A DNA stretch of 64,000 bases, from assembly GCF_001540865.1 (NCBI RefSeq), contig NC_033642.1:4139950-4203949 (forward strand), read 5' to 3'. The position numbers and the translations under genes were made by a program. This stretch comes from Ananas comosus (Eukaryota > Streptophyta > Magnoliopsida > Poales > Bromeliaceae). Shown piece after piece: positions 35,111 to 47,336 of the stretch. The number at the start of each line of letters is the position of its first letter. The first letter of the stretch is position 1. The notes below the pieces were generated by a model, which was not told the origin of the DNA, ran no database searches, and saw only the letters and a program-made list of their open reading frames with translations.

Positions 35111-35429
35111 AACTTGCTTGGTTTCTTCAAGTGATATACATCTAAGCCATAGCTGATCATAGGATTTCCTATATAACGTGTCGTTTACAAAAATATACCC
35201 ATTACTCTTTTCTTAAGTTAGACTTGTTTTGATATCTCGTGAGGCAATTCGTTTTATTTAAAATAGTTGATGAAAGGCTCTCTCGAATCGCCTTGATTTT
35301 CTGTTACGAATTTTATAGGTTGGCGGATTTCGTAATGTTGAATGGAGTCTTGAAGAGTTGGTTGCGGAAGATTGAAGAAAAGATCTAAATTGAAGGAAAA
35401 AGACTCACTCGTAAAGTTCGGCACCTAAG

Positions 35430-36500
35430 TATGAGGAAAAGATCATTTGTGGTGAGATATATTGATTAGAATAAGTTCAGAGGCTTAGATTGTTTTAAAA
35501 ATATTTTACTGAACTTTTCTGTGTTCAGGGACCGGTCCCTAAGGTAAAGAGACCGGTTCCCCTAAGGTCCTCACTGCGTGAGCTTTGATGCAACCGGTCC
35601 CCTGAGATGAGAGACCGTTCCTGAACTTGTATTTCTGTCGCGCAGCGAAGGACCGGTCTCAAGCTGAGAGACCGGTTCCCGAACGTTGTGATTTTGGTCA
35701 CGCAGCGAGGGACCGGTTCCTCACTTGAGAGACCGGTCTCTCACAGACCGTCTCCTCGAGAAGACCGGTCTCTGAGGACGACACAGGTTTTCAAAAAGGA
35801 CTTTTTGCAATCCTAGTCTACTTCTAAGTCTTCTAAACATATAAATAAGCTATGTGGGTCATCTAAAAGTTAAGGCTTTGAATATTTACTGATTCTAAAC
35901 CCTAGAAACTTATTTTTTCGTTTTAATGATTCTATTCACATAACAAGTTTCGGAAAAATCAATAATCGACGTGATTCTTCGATTTTACTCGAGATCTTCT
36001 TCGAGAATCAAGTTGATGTTTGATTAGAAGACAAACCCTCATAGCTTATGGTATTCAAAGGTTAAATCATCACAAATCTTCGATTCTACACAGTCCGGAA
36101 GGAGGTTCGGCGCGTGGATTTCGCGTGAAGCCGAGGATTCGGTGGACGCTTCGAGGAGTTGAGGCGTTGACGCTACGAGGAGTTGCAGCAAGGTCGGTTG
36201 GTGGATTCCTATCGATCGAGGACCGACGAAGATCACCATCAACAAGAAATCGGTAAATTGAGTCGTGTATTTTTGTCAAAATCACTTATACTCAAGTTTT
36301 CTTAGTGGATTTTCTTCGCGTGATCGGTCCCGTGGGTTTTTCACTCCGATTTGGAGTTTTCCCACGTTAAATTCTCGGTGTGCTGTTTTATTTTCCGCTA
36401 CTTTGTTTTATTTGCATCGAGATTTTCGAGTTTGCCGTTTTTACACCTATTCACCCCCCTCTAGGTGTTACTTACCTTTTAGATCCTCGGGATCCATATC
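35430..36500 (+). mobile_element. Solo LTR inserted in the Tat element (copia-like ends)
   Basis: Interrupts the Tat reading frame between the second RNase H and the integrase. It contains a GACCGGTC palindrome array, a leader-like stretch, and an end reading TTCACCCCCCTCTAGGTGTT, an LTR end I associate with SIRE/Maximus-type copia elements. Exact borders and a target duplication could not be fixed, so the coordinates are approximate. Confidence 0.5.
35528..35770. repeat. Array of GACCGGTC palindromes
   Basis: About ten copies of ACCGGT in GGACCGGTCCC or GAGACCGGTTCCC context, in pairs 15-25 bp apart. Confidence 0.85.
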
Positions 36501-36522
36501 TTACATTTTCAATTTTCATAAT

Positions 36523-36920
36523 TTAAACTTTTTTGAACTCTTCATTGAGGCTCAAATCAGGAGGTGCAAGTATCCATCTATTTCTGATGATTACTTGAAT
36601 TTCATCCAAATTCGATTCAGCGAGTTCCTTAGCCAGTCTTGCTAGAGCGTCAGCTTTTCCATTTGCGGCCTTTGAGACTCTTTTTAGTGTAATGTGCAGG
36701 ATTTCTTTCATAAGTTCCTTTACCTTTTCTTGATATTTGATGAGTGCATGTTATGTACTTTGAATTCGCCCTCAACTTGATTAATGATTAATTGGAAGTC
36801 TCTATATATGCGTAAATTTTGTATATTTATTAGAGCCGCTATTTCTAAGCCGGCAATCAGAGCCTCATATTCGGCCTCGTTATTAGTGCGAGGTTCTGAA
36901 AGAGCTAATGAATATCGCAA
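36523..36920 (-). pseudogene. Tat-element second RNase H (archaeal-type)
   Basis: Two adjacent frames: TNNEAEYEALIAGLEIAALI, IYRDFQLIINQVEGEFKV, then VSKAANGKADALARLAKELA. The acidic residues of the E-A-E-Y and D-F-Q-L boxes are visible (usually D-S-Q-L). One frameshift separates the halves. Confidence 0.85.
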
Positions 36921-37084
36921 AATATCTCCTTCTGGCGTTATAAAAACGAGTCATATTCCTGCTCTAATTTGTGAAATGCTTGGTCTAAGAGCCGAAAGAA
37001 TTAAGGATTCTCCGTCAAAATACATCTTCCAATAGGGTTGGTCATCTTCAGTGAGCAAAACTTCTTCATCGAGCAAATGACAAA

Positions 37085-37454
37085 TCAGTGGGGAATTCTC
37101 TGGTACTGGGTGTGCTGCAAGGAAGTCGGCGAGCGCTTGAGTGGGTCGACTCTCGAGATCAAGTGAATCTTATATTCAAGCATGTAATGCCTCAGTTTTT
37201 TAACAGCAAAGATAAGTGCTAGGCAATATTTTTCGATAGGCGAATACGAGTTCTCTGCCCCCACCAAGATCCTACTAAGATAATATAGAGCATTTTTTTT
37301 TCCTTCTTCATTATTTGAGCTAAAAGGGCGCCTAGTGAGCCTTCAAGTGTTGTGATGTATAATATTAAAGGTCTTCCATGTACGGGAGCTGCGACTACAG
37401 GATGAGCCACTAGATATTTCTTGATGTCATCAAATGCGACTTGACAATCATTAT
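37085..37454 (-). pseudogene. Tat-element RT end and first RNase H
   Basis: DNDCQVAFDDIKKYLVAHP, RPLILYITTLEGSLGALLAQ and SPIEKYCLALIFAVKKLRHY. One frameshift lies near 37250. The next upstream codon is TAG where the family has Trp. Confidence 0.85.
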
Positions 37455-37654
37455 CCTATATGAAAGGTGTAATAGATCGAATCCCCGACTCATAATGCTA
37501 ACTTTGATCAAATAGATCAAAGCGTAGTATGAAAGTGATAAGCGAAGTTCTCGAGTTGCTTCGAAGTGAGTTTCGGGGGTATTTAAGTATTTTCGGCGCA
37601 AATCGGGCTCGAAAACAGACTCCGAAATGTCAAGTATGCTGGAACTGCAGAAAT

Positions 37655-37975
37655 TACATTGAGTACCGGTACCAATAATTGGGGTACCGGTACCCAATAC
37701 AAGTGCGAAATGATCAGCCCTCGATAGGCGGTGTACCGGTACTAGTGGTTGAGTACCGGTACTCAACTAATTAATCGAAAAGTCGGCTCTCGGGTTTGGA
37801 GGTTGCCTTGGTGTGTACCGGTACTGGAGGTTGAGTATCAGTACTAGGCAGTGCGTACCGAAACCATGTATAAAGACAGATTTCTCAACGTTCGGGTTGA
37901 AGTACCCGGGAGTAGGTACCGGTACTAAGGAGCTGGCGTATCGGTACTCCAATTCGAGTACCGATACTAAGCCCT
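37655..37975. repeat. Array of GTACCGGTAC palindromes
   Basis: At least seven copies, exact or near-exact, of the 10-bp palindrome GTACCGGTAC in the U3 region, in pairs about 12-20 bp apart. Confidence 0.9.
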
Positions 37976-38042
37976 GTGAAGGGCTAAAATTGAATGGTTT
38001 TAGATGATGAAAGTTGAAGGGTTAAAATGCAATTGTGCTGGC

Positions 38043-38052
38043 CTATATAAGG
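38043..38052 (+). promoter_or_regulatory. LTR TATA box
   Basis: CTATATAAGG, 60-70 bp after the palindrome array and before a pyrimidine-rich leader, as expected for an LTR promoter. Confidence 0.6.
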
Positions 38053-39768
38053 GGGCCCAATGCATTAGCTCTCATGTACGGACAAACCTTTCTTTCCTCT
38101 CATTCTTCTCATTTTCTTCTCCTTCTCTCTCCAGAACCTCTCCAACAAAGAGCTTTGGAGGAGATTGAAGGTAGGAATTAAAGCCCTAGAAGGTGAAGAG
38201 GCTCAAGTACAAGGAAAGGATTGTGGAGCAAAGGAGTCAAGGTAAGTTTCCTTGCATCTACATGTTAGGGTTTAGTTTAATTACCCTAAATTGCTTGCTT
38301 TAAAGTTCTTGGAGTTTGAGAGCTTAGGTTATGCTATGAAATCCTAAGAGAATATGGTATGTGGAGTATGTGTAAACCCTAAGGTGGAAATTAGGATTTT
38401 GTAGGAATTGAGGCTTATGATGAAATTGACCTCTTGTATTCCTAATTGAAGGATAATTCGACGTGTTGGGCCACTCGGATTGAAGTTTCAACAAGTCTGC
38501 AGCGCCCAATTGAAGAAAAACCTCGTTTTGCTTTCGTTAGTGTTGGGTTGAGGGAAATAGGCGAAGATAAATTACGGGACTTGGATTCTCGCATCTCGGC
38601 ATCCCTACGAGGTAGGTGGTGCTATCTGAAACCATTGAATTTCTCGTATGTCTATGTTGCCATTGAACATGTATGTCTAAGTATATAATCATGCATTGTA
38701 GGGTTAATGTTAGTATGTGTTTGACATGTAGAATCTCTTGTATCATGATGTACATGAATTATGAATAGAACTTTGGACATATGAAACTCTATAAATGTAT
38801 GAAGCAAGGTATGGACTATGACAATATAGTAAACATGGTGACATTATGACTAGATGGATTAAAAAGCACCTAGAAACATGGAATGCTAGAAAATGGAACA
38901 TCATGAATGTTATGATATTAGTGATATAGTATCCTCAAGGTTGAGGATTGGATCATACTCATAGTTAGTTTGATATGCTTGAGGGTGGTCGCTCTACCTA
39001 AAGCGGTGAACTCCAGAGTTGTCACTAACTAGGCGGTAGCGGAATTCTCCCTAGCAGACGGTCCTGTCAGGTTGTAGTGGTATTCTCCCCGACAAAAGGG
39101 ATTTGGTTTAGTGGGTTGAGGTTAACCAAAAGGGTTAGCCAAAAGGATTGGATAAAGATAAAGGTAAAGGAAAACTGCATGCATCATATGTATTGCTCCA
39201 TTTCATGTACAGACATAGTAGTTGCATTAGTTTAGAATTGGTAATCTATCTATTTCTTTCTCTACTTATGCCTGATTAGACCTAGTGAAAAAGTTGGCGG
39301 GGTCGGCGGCAGAACCCATTGGGAACTTCTTGTAGTTCTTACTACACTCTTTTTGCACATCCTACCGCGAGCGGGGCGGTTGAGGATCGCGGCAAGGGCA
39401 TAGCGACCTAGGTAGTGGACTCCTATGGCATTAGTTGTACCCTTTATGTTCATCTTTTGTTTTGATGAAAAGGACTTGTATAAATGTTAACTTGGGAGGT
39501 GTATCATGTATATAATGATGTATGAAAAAAAGAGTTGTATTTTGGTTAAAGTAATCAAAGTTCAATGTATGGATGTAATAGATAGATTTACTTTCATTTG
39601 CTTGGTTACTTGCCCTCGTGCAAGTCGTGTATATTAACTGATGTTTTTCCTGGGCAACTCATTATACATGCAAATATTGTTGGGGTTGAGCCTTGGGCGG
39701 ACAGGGGAGGTTCTGTCCGTTTGGCATCTGTGCGTATGCCCGAACCGACCAAATTGGCGGCCACTGGG

Positions 39769-42372
39769 TGTCATGCCCCGGGACCCGGCAGAGGCCCGCC
39801 CGATGCGTATCCAGACCCGCTATATGCCTACAAATATAAGGCGTCAAGAACAATAGTGATAAATAAACAACAAGTAACAAGTATCTTGAGATATCAGAGC
39901 AAGTGTACAATTAGATTCTAACGACAAATAGAAAAAGAGAACTAAACCACTAAGGTAAAATATAAAGTAGTACATCACAATGTCTCAAATACAAGTGCTA
40001 GGTATACAAAAATGGTGGTTTGTATACATGGGTACAAGATCTCTCGCTCTCTACATAGATACAAAAATAGAGAGAAAACCACCTGAAGTAAAATCCCTCG
40101 CTATCTAGCTCGAGGCGATTCCTTTCCCGCGATCCCGAGTCTCTCCCGGAGTGGAAGGCTCTTTAAGTAAACATAAAACAGGGGGCGTGAGAACTATAAT
40201 CAATAGTTCCCAGTGGGCAATTACTGACCTTAGCAAAATGCACCACTAGGCCAGAAGCAAAAGTAGATAATTCTAACATTTAATTAAAAATGATAGCATG
40301 AATATTAAAACATGAATTAAACTTACTAGCTACTATGCCTCTACTTAACATGAAGTTCCACAATTGCATTAGCTAGCCTAACGTGGATGAGTATATCATT
40401 GGAATATATACTAGTGTGCTCTAAACATATCCAACAAGTATACTACTATGCACAAACAAGGCTATCAAGTATACTACTATGTTTAAGCAAGTAACCATAT
40501 TTACGAATAGCAAGCCCCAAGCACGTCCAAGAAATCCAACTACTATAATCTATCTAGTAGTGATTGTCATGCTAAAGGTTTATGTCAATGTCCAATCTCA
40601 TTTTAGGATCCACGCAAGTGTAGTCCCGCTTGTGCCGCCTAACTGCCCGTGGTAGCCCTAACATTCCACATTAGGAATGAGTCTATCCTACTTGGCCCGG
40701 TAGGCTTCTCAATACCGTACAAGCGAATTTATGTTGCGTAGGCTAACTCCGGAGTGACGGCTTGTAGGGAGCGACCCTCACAAGCATGTGCGAATGAGCA
40801 CAAATGGCAAGTAAGCATAATCAACCGTCTCAAGTCCGATGTCATCATGTCTCAACATGGTATGAATACTAGTAACCCTATAGGTCTAGTTTTATGTCAC
40901 AATATACGGCTCAATCATTTACTACATCTAATGCCACTTCATGACATTGGGTTCACTATGTCAAGCATAATCCAAGTCTAATGCCTCTTTATGACATTCT
41001 AGTTTTCCAAGTGCGTACACATCACAATTCTAATGTCACTTTATGACATTATGCTTTCTCCTATGTCAACATGAGTTCTAAGTTCAAGAACATATTGTAC
41101 TTGTCATTTTCACTACATGAAACATGATCCCAAGCCACATATAAGAATGCTATCCATATGCATGATTCCAACATAAATAATTCTCTACTACATAGATGTC
41201 CAAATTTGCATTATACATAATATGTGCATTTTAAGCATTCTAAAATTCACATATACCCTATCTAGCATGAATATGCATGATTTTTTATTTTACAATATTT
41301 AAAATGACATAGGTGAGATTTTCTGATTTTGGTGAGGTCAAACCCACCGAGGCTCCTTACAACCCTTTTCGTTCTCACAAAAGAAGTTGTCCACAAGTCT
41401 TCTAGCTCCCTAAAGAAAATTCTAAGAGGGTTAAACAAAATAAACAAACACCCAAAGTGTTCATCTTTAACAAACCCAACAATAAGGCAAAACTCACCTA
41501 AATGTGGAAAAAACCCTCCCAAATTCCAAATGGAAGCTAGAGCCCTTCAAATCTACCCCAACGAGATGTTCTACGCCTATCAATTGAGCCCCAAAAGTCA
41601 CAAATCGAAAACCCCCAAATAAACTCTAGTTTTCACATTCTAGGTCTTGATCTCATGAAATCTACCAAATCATGGTTTAAATGAGGGAAACATGCTACTA
41701 ACCTTTTTAGAAGCTCTCAACTAGGATTGGAATGAGTTAGGGTTGAAGATCTCTCCTCCAACAAGCTCCAATCCAAGCTCCATGCCTTCTCTCATGGTGG
41801 AAATAGCACCAAGATGCAAAAAGGAGCAAAAAGAGGTGTTTAAACCTCAAAAATCCCAAGAAATGAAAGGAAATCAAAGAGGGGAAGAGGAGGGCTTCCC
41901 TACCTTTCTCTCCACTGGTCCAAGCTCAGGGGACCAGCAAGGGGCGTGGGGGGTATATGTAATATTGCTACAATAACAAAAACACCCCTAAAAAACCGCC
42001 AGACTGCAGTCTACACTGCGTACCGGTACACGAAAAAGAGTACCGGTACCAAGCCACTGTACGCGCAAACCCGAGCCTCGGGTTGGCAGAAAAACACACT
42101 GGGTACCGGTACAAGTCCGATGCTGTACAGGTACAAGGTTTGGTTCCGGTACAAGCCCGATGCTGTACCGGTACTCTGCTCTGCAGAGTCCAACTCGAGA
42201 GCAGCCAACAATCTTCACTTTAAAGACTTTAGTGCTAAGTTTTAAACCTCGATTCTCGGGATGCGAGCCATAGGTCGGAACACTATTAACGACCCTCCAG
42301 AAAATGTGAAAAAATTTGGAACACAAATCAAACACTCGAACCTTGAAATTTACAAAGGTCCAGCGTATTACA
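39769..42372 (-). mobile_element. Inverted solo LTR of a related Del/Tekay family
   Basis: Read on the minus strand it starts TGTAATACGCTGGACC and ends CCCGGGGCATGACA, 2604 bp. It has the same part order as the 37468 LTR: GTACCGGTAC array, TATA-like ACATATACCCC, leader, donor-like AAGGTTAGTAG, then CCCACTGGGAACTATTGATT. Flanks CTGGG (39764-39768) and CGGGG (42373-42377) could be a decayed target duplication. It sits 12 bp before the end of another LTR. Confidence 0.75.
42018..42175. repeat. GTACCGGTAC palindrome array of the inverted LTR
   Basis: Four clear GTACCGGTAC copies plus variants (GTACAGGTAC, GTTCCGGTAC). Confidence 0.9.
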
Positions 42373-42384
42373 CGGGGCGTGACA
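42373..42384 (+). repeat. Last 12 bp of the Del/Tekay 5' LTR
   Basis: CGGGGCGTGACA, the 3' terminus expected for the LTR that breaks off at 39768 in GGCCACTGGG. Confidence 0.65.
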
Positions 42385-42391
42385 GATAGAG

Positions 42392-42402
42392 TGGTATTAG
42401 AG
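42392..42402 (+). promoter_or_regulatory. Degenerate primer binding site
   Basis: TGGTATTAGAG, one change from the tRNA-Met-complementary TGGTATCAGAG, 8 bp after the LTR end and in the same orientation as gag. Confidence 0.7.
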
Positions 42403-42442
42403 AATGAAAAGTGAAAGTATAGGATGGACCTATGAAACCTTA

Positions 42443-43418
42443 GGATGGAAACCTCGTTTGGTTCAGAGATAAACAAAAAGTGACTATTCCAGGGATAGGT
42501 ATAAATTGAGGTATAAGCGAGAATTAGATCAATTTTGCATTTGGATAAAAATTGGGTTATTCCTGGGAATAAAAAAAATAGCGTTTGGTTAGCTAAGATG
42601 GAATAAGAATGATAGTGAGTTTTATAAATAAAAAGAATGATATTATCCTCTTATTATATTTGAATTTAAATTTTTAAATTTTTAAATTTATATTTTTAAA
42701 TTTAAAATTTTAACTTTGAAATTTTAAAATTTGAAATTTAAAATCTCAAATTTAAAATTCAAAATTTTAAATTTTAAATTTCAAACTTTAAATTTAAGAT
42801 CAAATTTAAATTTGAAAAATATAAAATATCAAATTTTAAATTTCAAATTAAAATATCAAAATTTAAATTTAAATTTTTAAATTATAAACTTTAATTTTGA
42901 GATTATAAATTATAAATTTTAAAAATTTAAATTTTTAATTTTTAAAATTTTAAAATAAGAATAAGGGTGGGAACAATTAATAAAAATAATTTATTATAAT
43001 AAATTTATAAATTTTTTTAAAATTATACTTCAACTTAAATTTAATAAAAAAAATTTATTATAATATTTAAATATAATTTATTATAAATTTTATTATAATA
43101 TTTAAATATAAATAATATGTATTAATATTGTACAATTAATAATTTTATAATAAAAATAATGTATTATAATATATCATATATTATATTTATATAATTTAGT
43201 TTTAATTCAATTTATAATTTTAATTAAGTTTGAAATTAAGAATTGGAATAGCACTATTCCACCAAAATGGCGGAATAGCAAATCCCTTGCTATTCCGGAA
43301 TAACCGGGAATAGCAAGGTTTGACCGAGATAAAATATTCCGGCCAAATTTCACCCCGTTTGGCGGAATAGCGGGATAACTTTCGTTATCCCCGCTTATCC
43401 CCCTAACCAAACAGGGCC
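42443..43418. mobile_element. PIF/Harbinger-like MITE in the Del/Tekay leader
   Basis: About 976 bp; right end AACCAAACAGGGCC with left counterpart CTCGTTTGGTT, flanked by TTA/TAA. The interior 42,655-43,230 is AAATTT-rich, as in the MITE at 33790. Confidence 0.6.
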
Positions 43419-43421
43419 TAA

Positions 43422-45700
43422 GGACTTAGGGACGTGAGTGACGTGGATTTGAATTATAGCGAAAGCTAAATGGATTGGGTTAGTTGATAGTGTAAGGAAA
43501 TGTATGCAACGGAAATAAATTTTATTTATAAAATATAATCCAATCATGTATACTTTAATATCGTAACATTTATGATATTAATATATATATGTACCAAGAT
43601 CATCTCGTGTGACACAAAAAAATTATTATTCTAATCTAATTAGAAGAAATGTTCGAATTTCAACCTGTGTTGATTACTGAAATTATTTTACGGTTGATAT
43701 TAGATCTGAACTTTTGGTTCTTTGAGCCACACAAGTGTTCGGCCTCTATATGTATCCACACAAGGCTGCTCCAGGATCTGTGCTTCACACAATCATAGTG
43801 TAATCTTGAAACTCCTTTTGTGGTCTATTGTGTCAATGTGGGGAAAAATTAATCCTCAAAATTGTGCTACCAATTTGAAGAGGATTAACTATAGAGACCA
43901 ATTAATATAGGAGGACCTCTCTCTTATGATTAAAAGAGAGCTTTATATGATTGGAAGAATTTTCTCTCTCTCTCGCACTTCACTTTACTTGTTGTGATAA
44001 TTATCATCATTGAGAGATGCCTCAATTTATAGGTGAGGTAAAAGGTAGAGTGCCGAGGAATAGGTAGGAGAAACATTCTCATAATGAGACGTTGATTTCC
44101 TTACAATTAATAAAGCATCTCTCTCTCAAATTTGGAGAGGAGAGAAAGAAAGAAAATGCACACTATAAATGAGAGGAGAGTTAACTCCTCTCATTTGATA
44201 TGTATAGAGAAGAAGAAGGAAAGGAAAAACGTTTTCACTTTTCTTCTCTATTAATAGTATAATTAATATGTACAATTTCATTTTCTTTCTCTCTCCCTCT
44301 TTGTCTTCATTTCCCAACAATTAATAAAAGGATTAAATACGAAGAGAGAGTTGTCACCTCATAAATTGTTGCAACTATTGCACATAAGCCCTCGTACTAA
44401 ATCAAATTTAATCTTTTGCAATTAGAGTTTTTGCTAACCACCTTACCAAATAAATTCTTACTTTGCTACTTTAGCAAAATAGTCTCTATTAATTCTCCAA
44501 GCACTAGATCACACGCAGCCTTTATTGTGTGTAACCACATAGGTTCAATTCTACCTGGTAGTGAGATGTGACACTAAACTCTTTTAATGTCACCATCAGA
44601 ACTCTTCTCGATGGACCAAAATATTTTTGGCTCTTCTAACTGAGTGTAATTAACTATCTTAATTACTCTCATGGGTCCCACAATCCACGAGTGACACCTA
44701 GCAGTATATCGCGGTAATCCAAATAGAATTAATAATAGACAAAACCTCTAGGTGCAGTTACCGCGTGATAAAATCCTTTTATTACTACTCCCAATAGAGC
44801 CAAGGTTATGGATTACTCGTCAAACCCCATTACTCAATCATATGTCTAATATTATTAACAACTAATATGGAAACTCCTTTACATAAAATCACACTGCCTT
44901 GGCCAAGGACTTGTAAAACATACAGTATAGGACAATTACCTCTCTACTGAGGGTGATAGATTCCTTCTTGACACACACCTACCTCCACGTATGACCCACT
45001 GTAGCCAACATGTGTTGCATTAACCCATAATTAGGGTATAAGTATTTACACAGTCAAACTACAATAACCGACACGTAAGATAACCGTGGTGCCTCAGGTC
45101 AAAGGGTCATTCACACTACTACAGTATGGAACAATTCACTGACGAGTGAGTAGACATCTATGTGATTGTTTATAGTTGGTCACGCTCAGTGATATTGTTC
45201 TCCAACATTCACCTGTATGCTTACTCTAGTGTCACCACACTAATGACTTGAGACTCGTCATCCCATAAGGGAAGTACAACATATACTGATCTATCCGGAT
45301 TTACCACCGCCCTCATGATAATCATATGATCAGGAGCATTTAAGAATTAATTACAGAAGAATATATGTCTCAAATTTTTAACTTCTTAGAAATTTAATTC
45401 TTCTGCTATTAATTCTATGGACGATTCATAAATATACATTTGGCAATAATATGAATTAAGAGTGCCAGATTTAATCATAGAAGAAAAATACACTGATATT
45501 AACCCTTTAAGTTATGACAGAGATTGGCTTATAGGGCATATAACTAACAGATAGTGTGTCTCTAATGGTAATTAGGGACTAATCCAAGTTGTTATTTGCC
45601 CTCAACTCCTGGGGTTATGTTGGCGGCCGACAACATAATGCCTAGAGATGAGGACAAGTACACTTGAATGATTTCGCCTGATTTGGTTTTATTTGAGTAT
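43422..45700. mobile_element. Noncoding repeat block in the Del/Tekay leader
   Basis: Separates primer site and gag. About 2.1 kb without coding potential. Its style (long noncoding, CTCTCTC stretch, ordered motifs) suggests an inverted LTR of another family, but no ends or target duplication could be defined. Confidence 0.35.
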
Positions 45701-45764
45701 GTCATAGAGACGCGTGAATATCGTGGAACGAGTAACTAATGTAATTGCTGCATTTCAGTAGGCA

Positions 45765-46656
45765 ATGGCGCCGATAAGACGCCCTACGAGATCTACTCCG
45801 CCACCGCGTTCTGAGGTGCCCGAGCAGTTTAGGTTTGCACTTGCTGGAGCGATGTAACAACAGGAAGAGCAAATTAGGAGGCTACAAGACTTGGTGTCGC
45901 GGCAGGTGGCGGTGGTGACTGCACTCGCGAGTTGGGATCCACCCGCACTTTCGGCACTGGTTCCTAATATGGCAGCTGCACCGGCGACTACTCCCCCGAT
46001 GGCTTCTGGTTCTTCAGTTCCTGATTCAGCAGAGGCTGAGCAGGAGCGATCGCTTGCAGCTCTGATGACTTGTAAGCGGTTCAACCCTCATACTTTTGAA
46101 CGAGAGGTGGAGGATCATTCGGTGATGGAGGTATGGCTTACCTCGATGGAGGCATTATTCAGGATATCTATACCTTGAAGAAGTACGGGTCCATTTGGCC
46201 ATGTACTATTTCGAGAAGTCGACTCAAGTTTGGTGAAGGAGAGTTAAGAAGAACCGATCTCTGGATCTTCCTCCAATCACTTGGGAGGAGTTTCGGGGGT
46301 TGTTATTTATGGAGTATTTCCCCGATAGTGACAAAAGAAAAATGAAGGAGAACTTTTGCAAGTTGAGGCAAGAAAATCGCACGGTGCAGAAGTATGAGCG
46401 GGAGTTCTCACATTTGGTGAATTGTGTCCCGAGTATTGTTCATAATGATTGGGATCGGGCGGAATGTTTCAAGCGAGGGTTGCAGCTCGATATTTTCAAG
46501 GCGGTGCATGCCTTCAAGTTGAAGACGTTTGCAGAAGTGTTGGATCGCGCTCTTTGGGTGGAGCGTGGAAATGCGACTATGCGTGGTGAACGCGAATCGT
46601 TTGAAAAGGACAAGGACAAAGGAAAGAAGCGGACCGCGAGTGGTACCGGGGGTTAG
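45765..46656 (+). pseudogene. Del/Tekay-like gag
   Basis: Begins MAPIRRPTRSTPPPRSEVPE, has a stop after FALAGAM, and resumes in frame (QQEEQIRRLQDLVSRQ). The retrotransposon gag domain follows: RFNPHTFEREVEDHSVMEVW, then after a frameshift near 46,180 EEFRGLLFMEYFPDS, LRQENRTVQKYEREFSHLV and CFKRGLQLDIF. The coiled-coil start and gag domain are typical of chromovirus gag. The upstream TTGCTGCATTTCAG looks like a splice acceptor 6 bp before the ATG. Confidence 0.88.
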
Positions 46657-46699
46657 TCGAGTTCTACGCGGCCCCCTCGACATCCACGATCACAGTCGA

Positions 46700-47235
46700 G
46701 GAGTCAGGGACCCTTCCGATGTGTTATCTGCGGTGGAGATCATCGACCGACGAGCTGCCAACAGCGTGAGGGGAGGTGTTATAGACACCTGAGTCGGGAG
46801 TGCCCGAGTGAAGCATCTCTTGCCCCGTCAGCTGCATCAGTATAGTCAGCCCCGAGATAGTTTACGGGGCCGCCGCCCACGATATATGCTAGATGCGCTA
46901 TGGTGCCGCGTCAGTCCGAGGGATCCCGATCAGCACCGAGTGGTTGTATCTTTGCTGCTCAGGTGGAGGAGCCTGTCGTGGTTGACGACGTCATAGCAGG
47001 TATTGTGCTAATTAAAGGAATCATATCTAGAGCATTATTTGACACGGGCGCATCACATTCATTCATTAGTCGGTCATTCACTAGTACACATGGCATCGAG
47101 AGTACGGTGAGCGAGGATCCTTGGTGGGTGGACGCTCTTGAGCACATGTTTAGTGTCAAGGAGGTATGTGTGGCTTGTCCCGTGCAAGTAGGCGATTGGA
47201 TTATGCCAGCGGATTTGCTTGTGTTGAACCAGTAA
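46700..47235 (+). pseudogene. Del/Tekay-like zinc knuckle and aspartic protease
   Basis: CVICGGDHRPTSC (about 46,718-46,756) then YRHLSRECP; protease with LFDTGASHSFI (about 47,035-47,067), the active-site DTGA intact. It ends at a TAA in LLVLNQ where the family continues GFDVILGMDWL; that text follows in another frame. Confidence 0.88.
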
Positions 47236-47336
47236 AGGGTTTTGACGTAATCTTGGGGATGGATTGGCTCTCAAAATATTATGCTACTATTGATTGTGAA
47301 AGCAAGGTGGTGACTTTTCATTAGCCCGGGCAAGAT

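Larger units (their letters stand above)
33236..37467 (-). mobile_element. Ty3/gypsy Tat-type element, pol remnant (interrupted)
   Basis: Minus-strand order: end of RT and its RNase H (37454-37085; VAHPVVAAPVHGRPLILYI, YSPIEKYCLALIFAVKKLRH), a second RNase H of the archaeal type (36920-36523; EPRTNNEAEYEALIAGLEIA, NGKADALARLAKELAE), linker (35425-35200), integrase zinc-binding part (35110-34886), integrase core (34886-34800 and 33788-33494) and C-terminal tail to about 33236. A dual RNase H is the hallmark of the Tat/Ogre/Retand lineage. Stops and frameshifts are frequent. Two insertions split it (33790-34795 and about 35430-36500), and a Del/Tekay element cuts it at 37468. Upstream gag, protease and most of RT are gone. 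Confidence 0.85.
37468..39768 (+). mobile_element. 5' LTR of the Del/Tekay-like element (main part)
   Basis: Starts TGTAATAGATCG after AAAGG in the Tat sequence. It contains a GTACCGGTAC array (37655-37975), TATA box CTATATAAGG (about 38043), a CT-rich leader, splice-donor-like CAAGGTAAG (about 38240), and the conserved CCCATTGGGAACTT. Its last 12 bp, CGGGGCGTGACA, were displaced to 42373-42384 by an inverted solo LTR. Small frames inside are not genes. Confidence 0.8.

Noticed and set aside
36265..36645. 126-codon frame across 36.3-36.6 kb
   Set aside because: It crosses from the inserted LTR into the antisense of the Tat RNase H; no coding signature.
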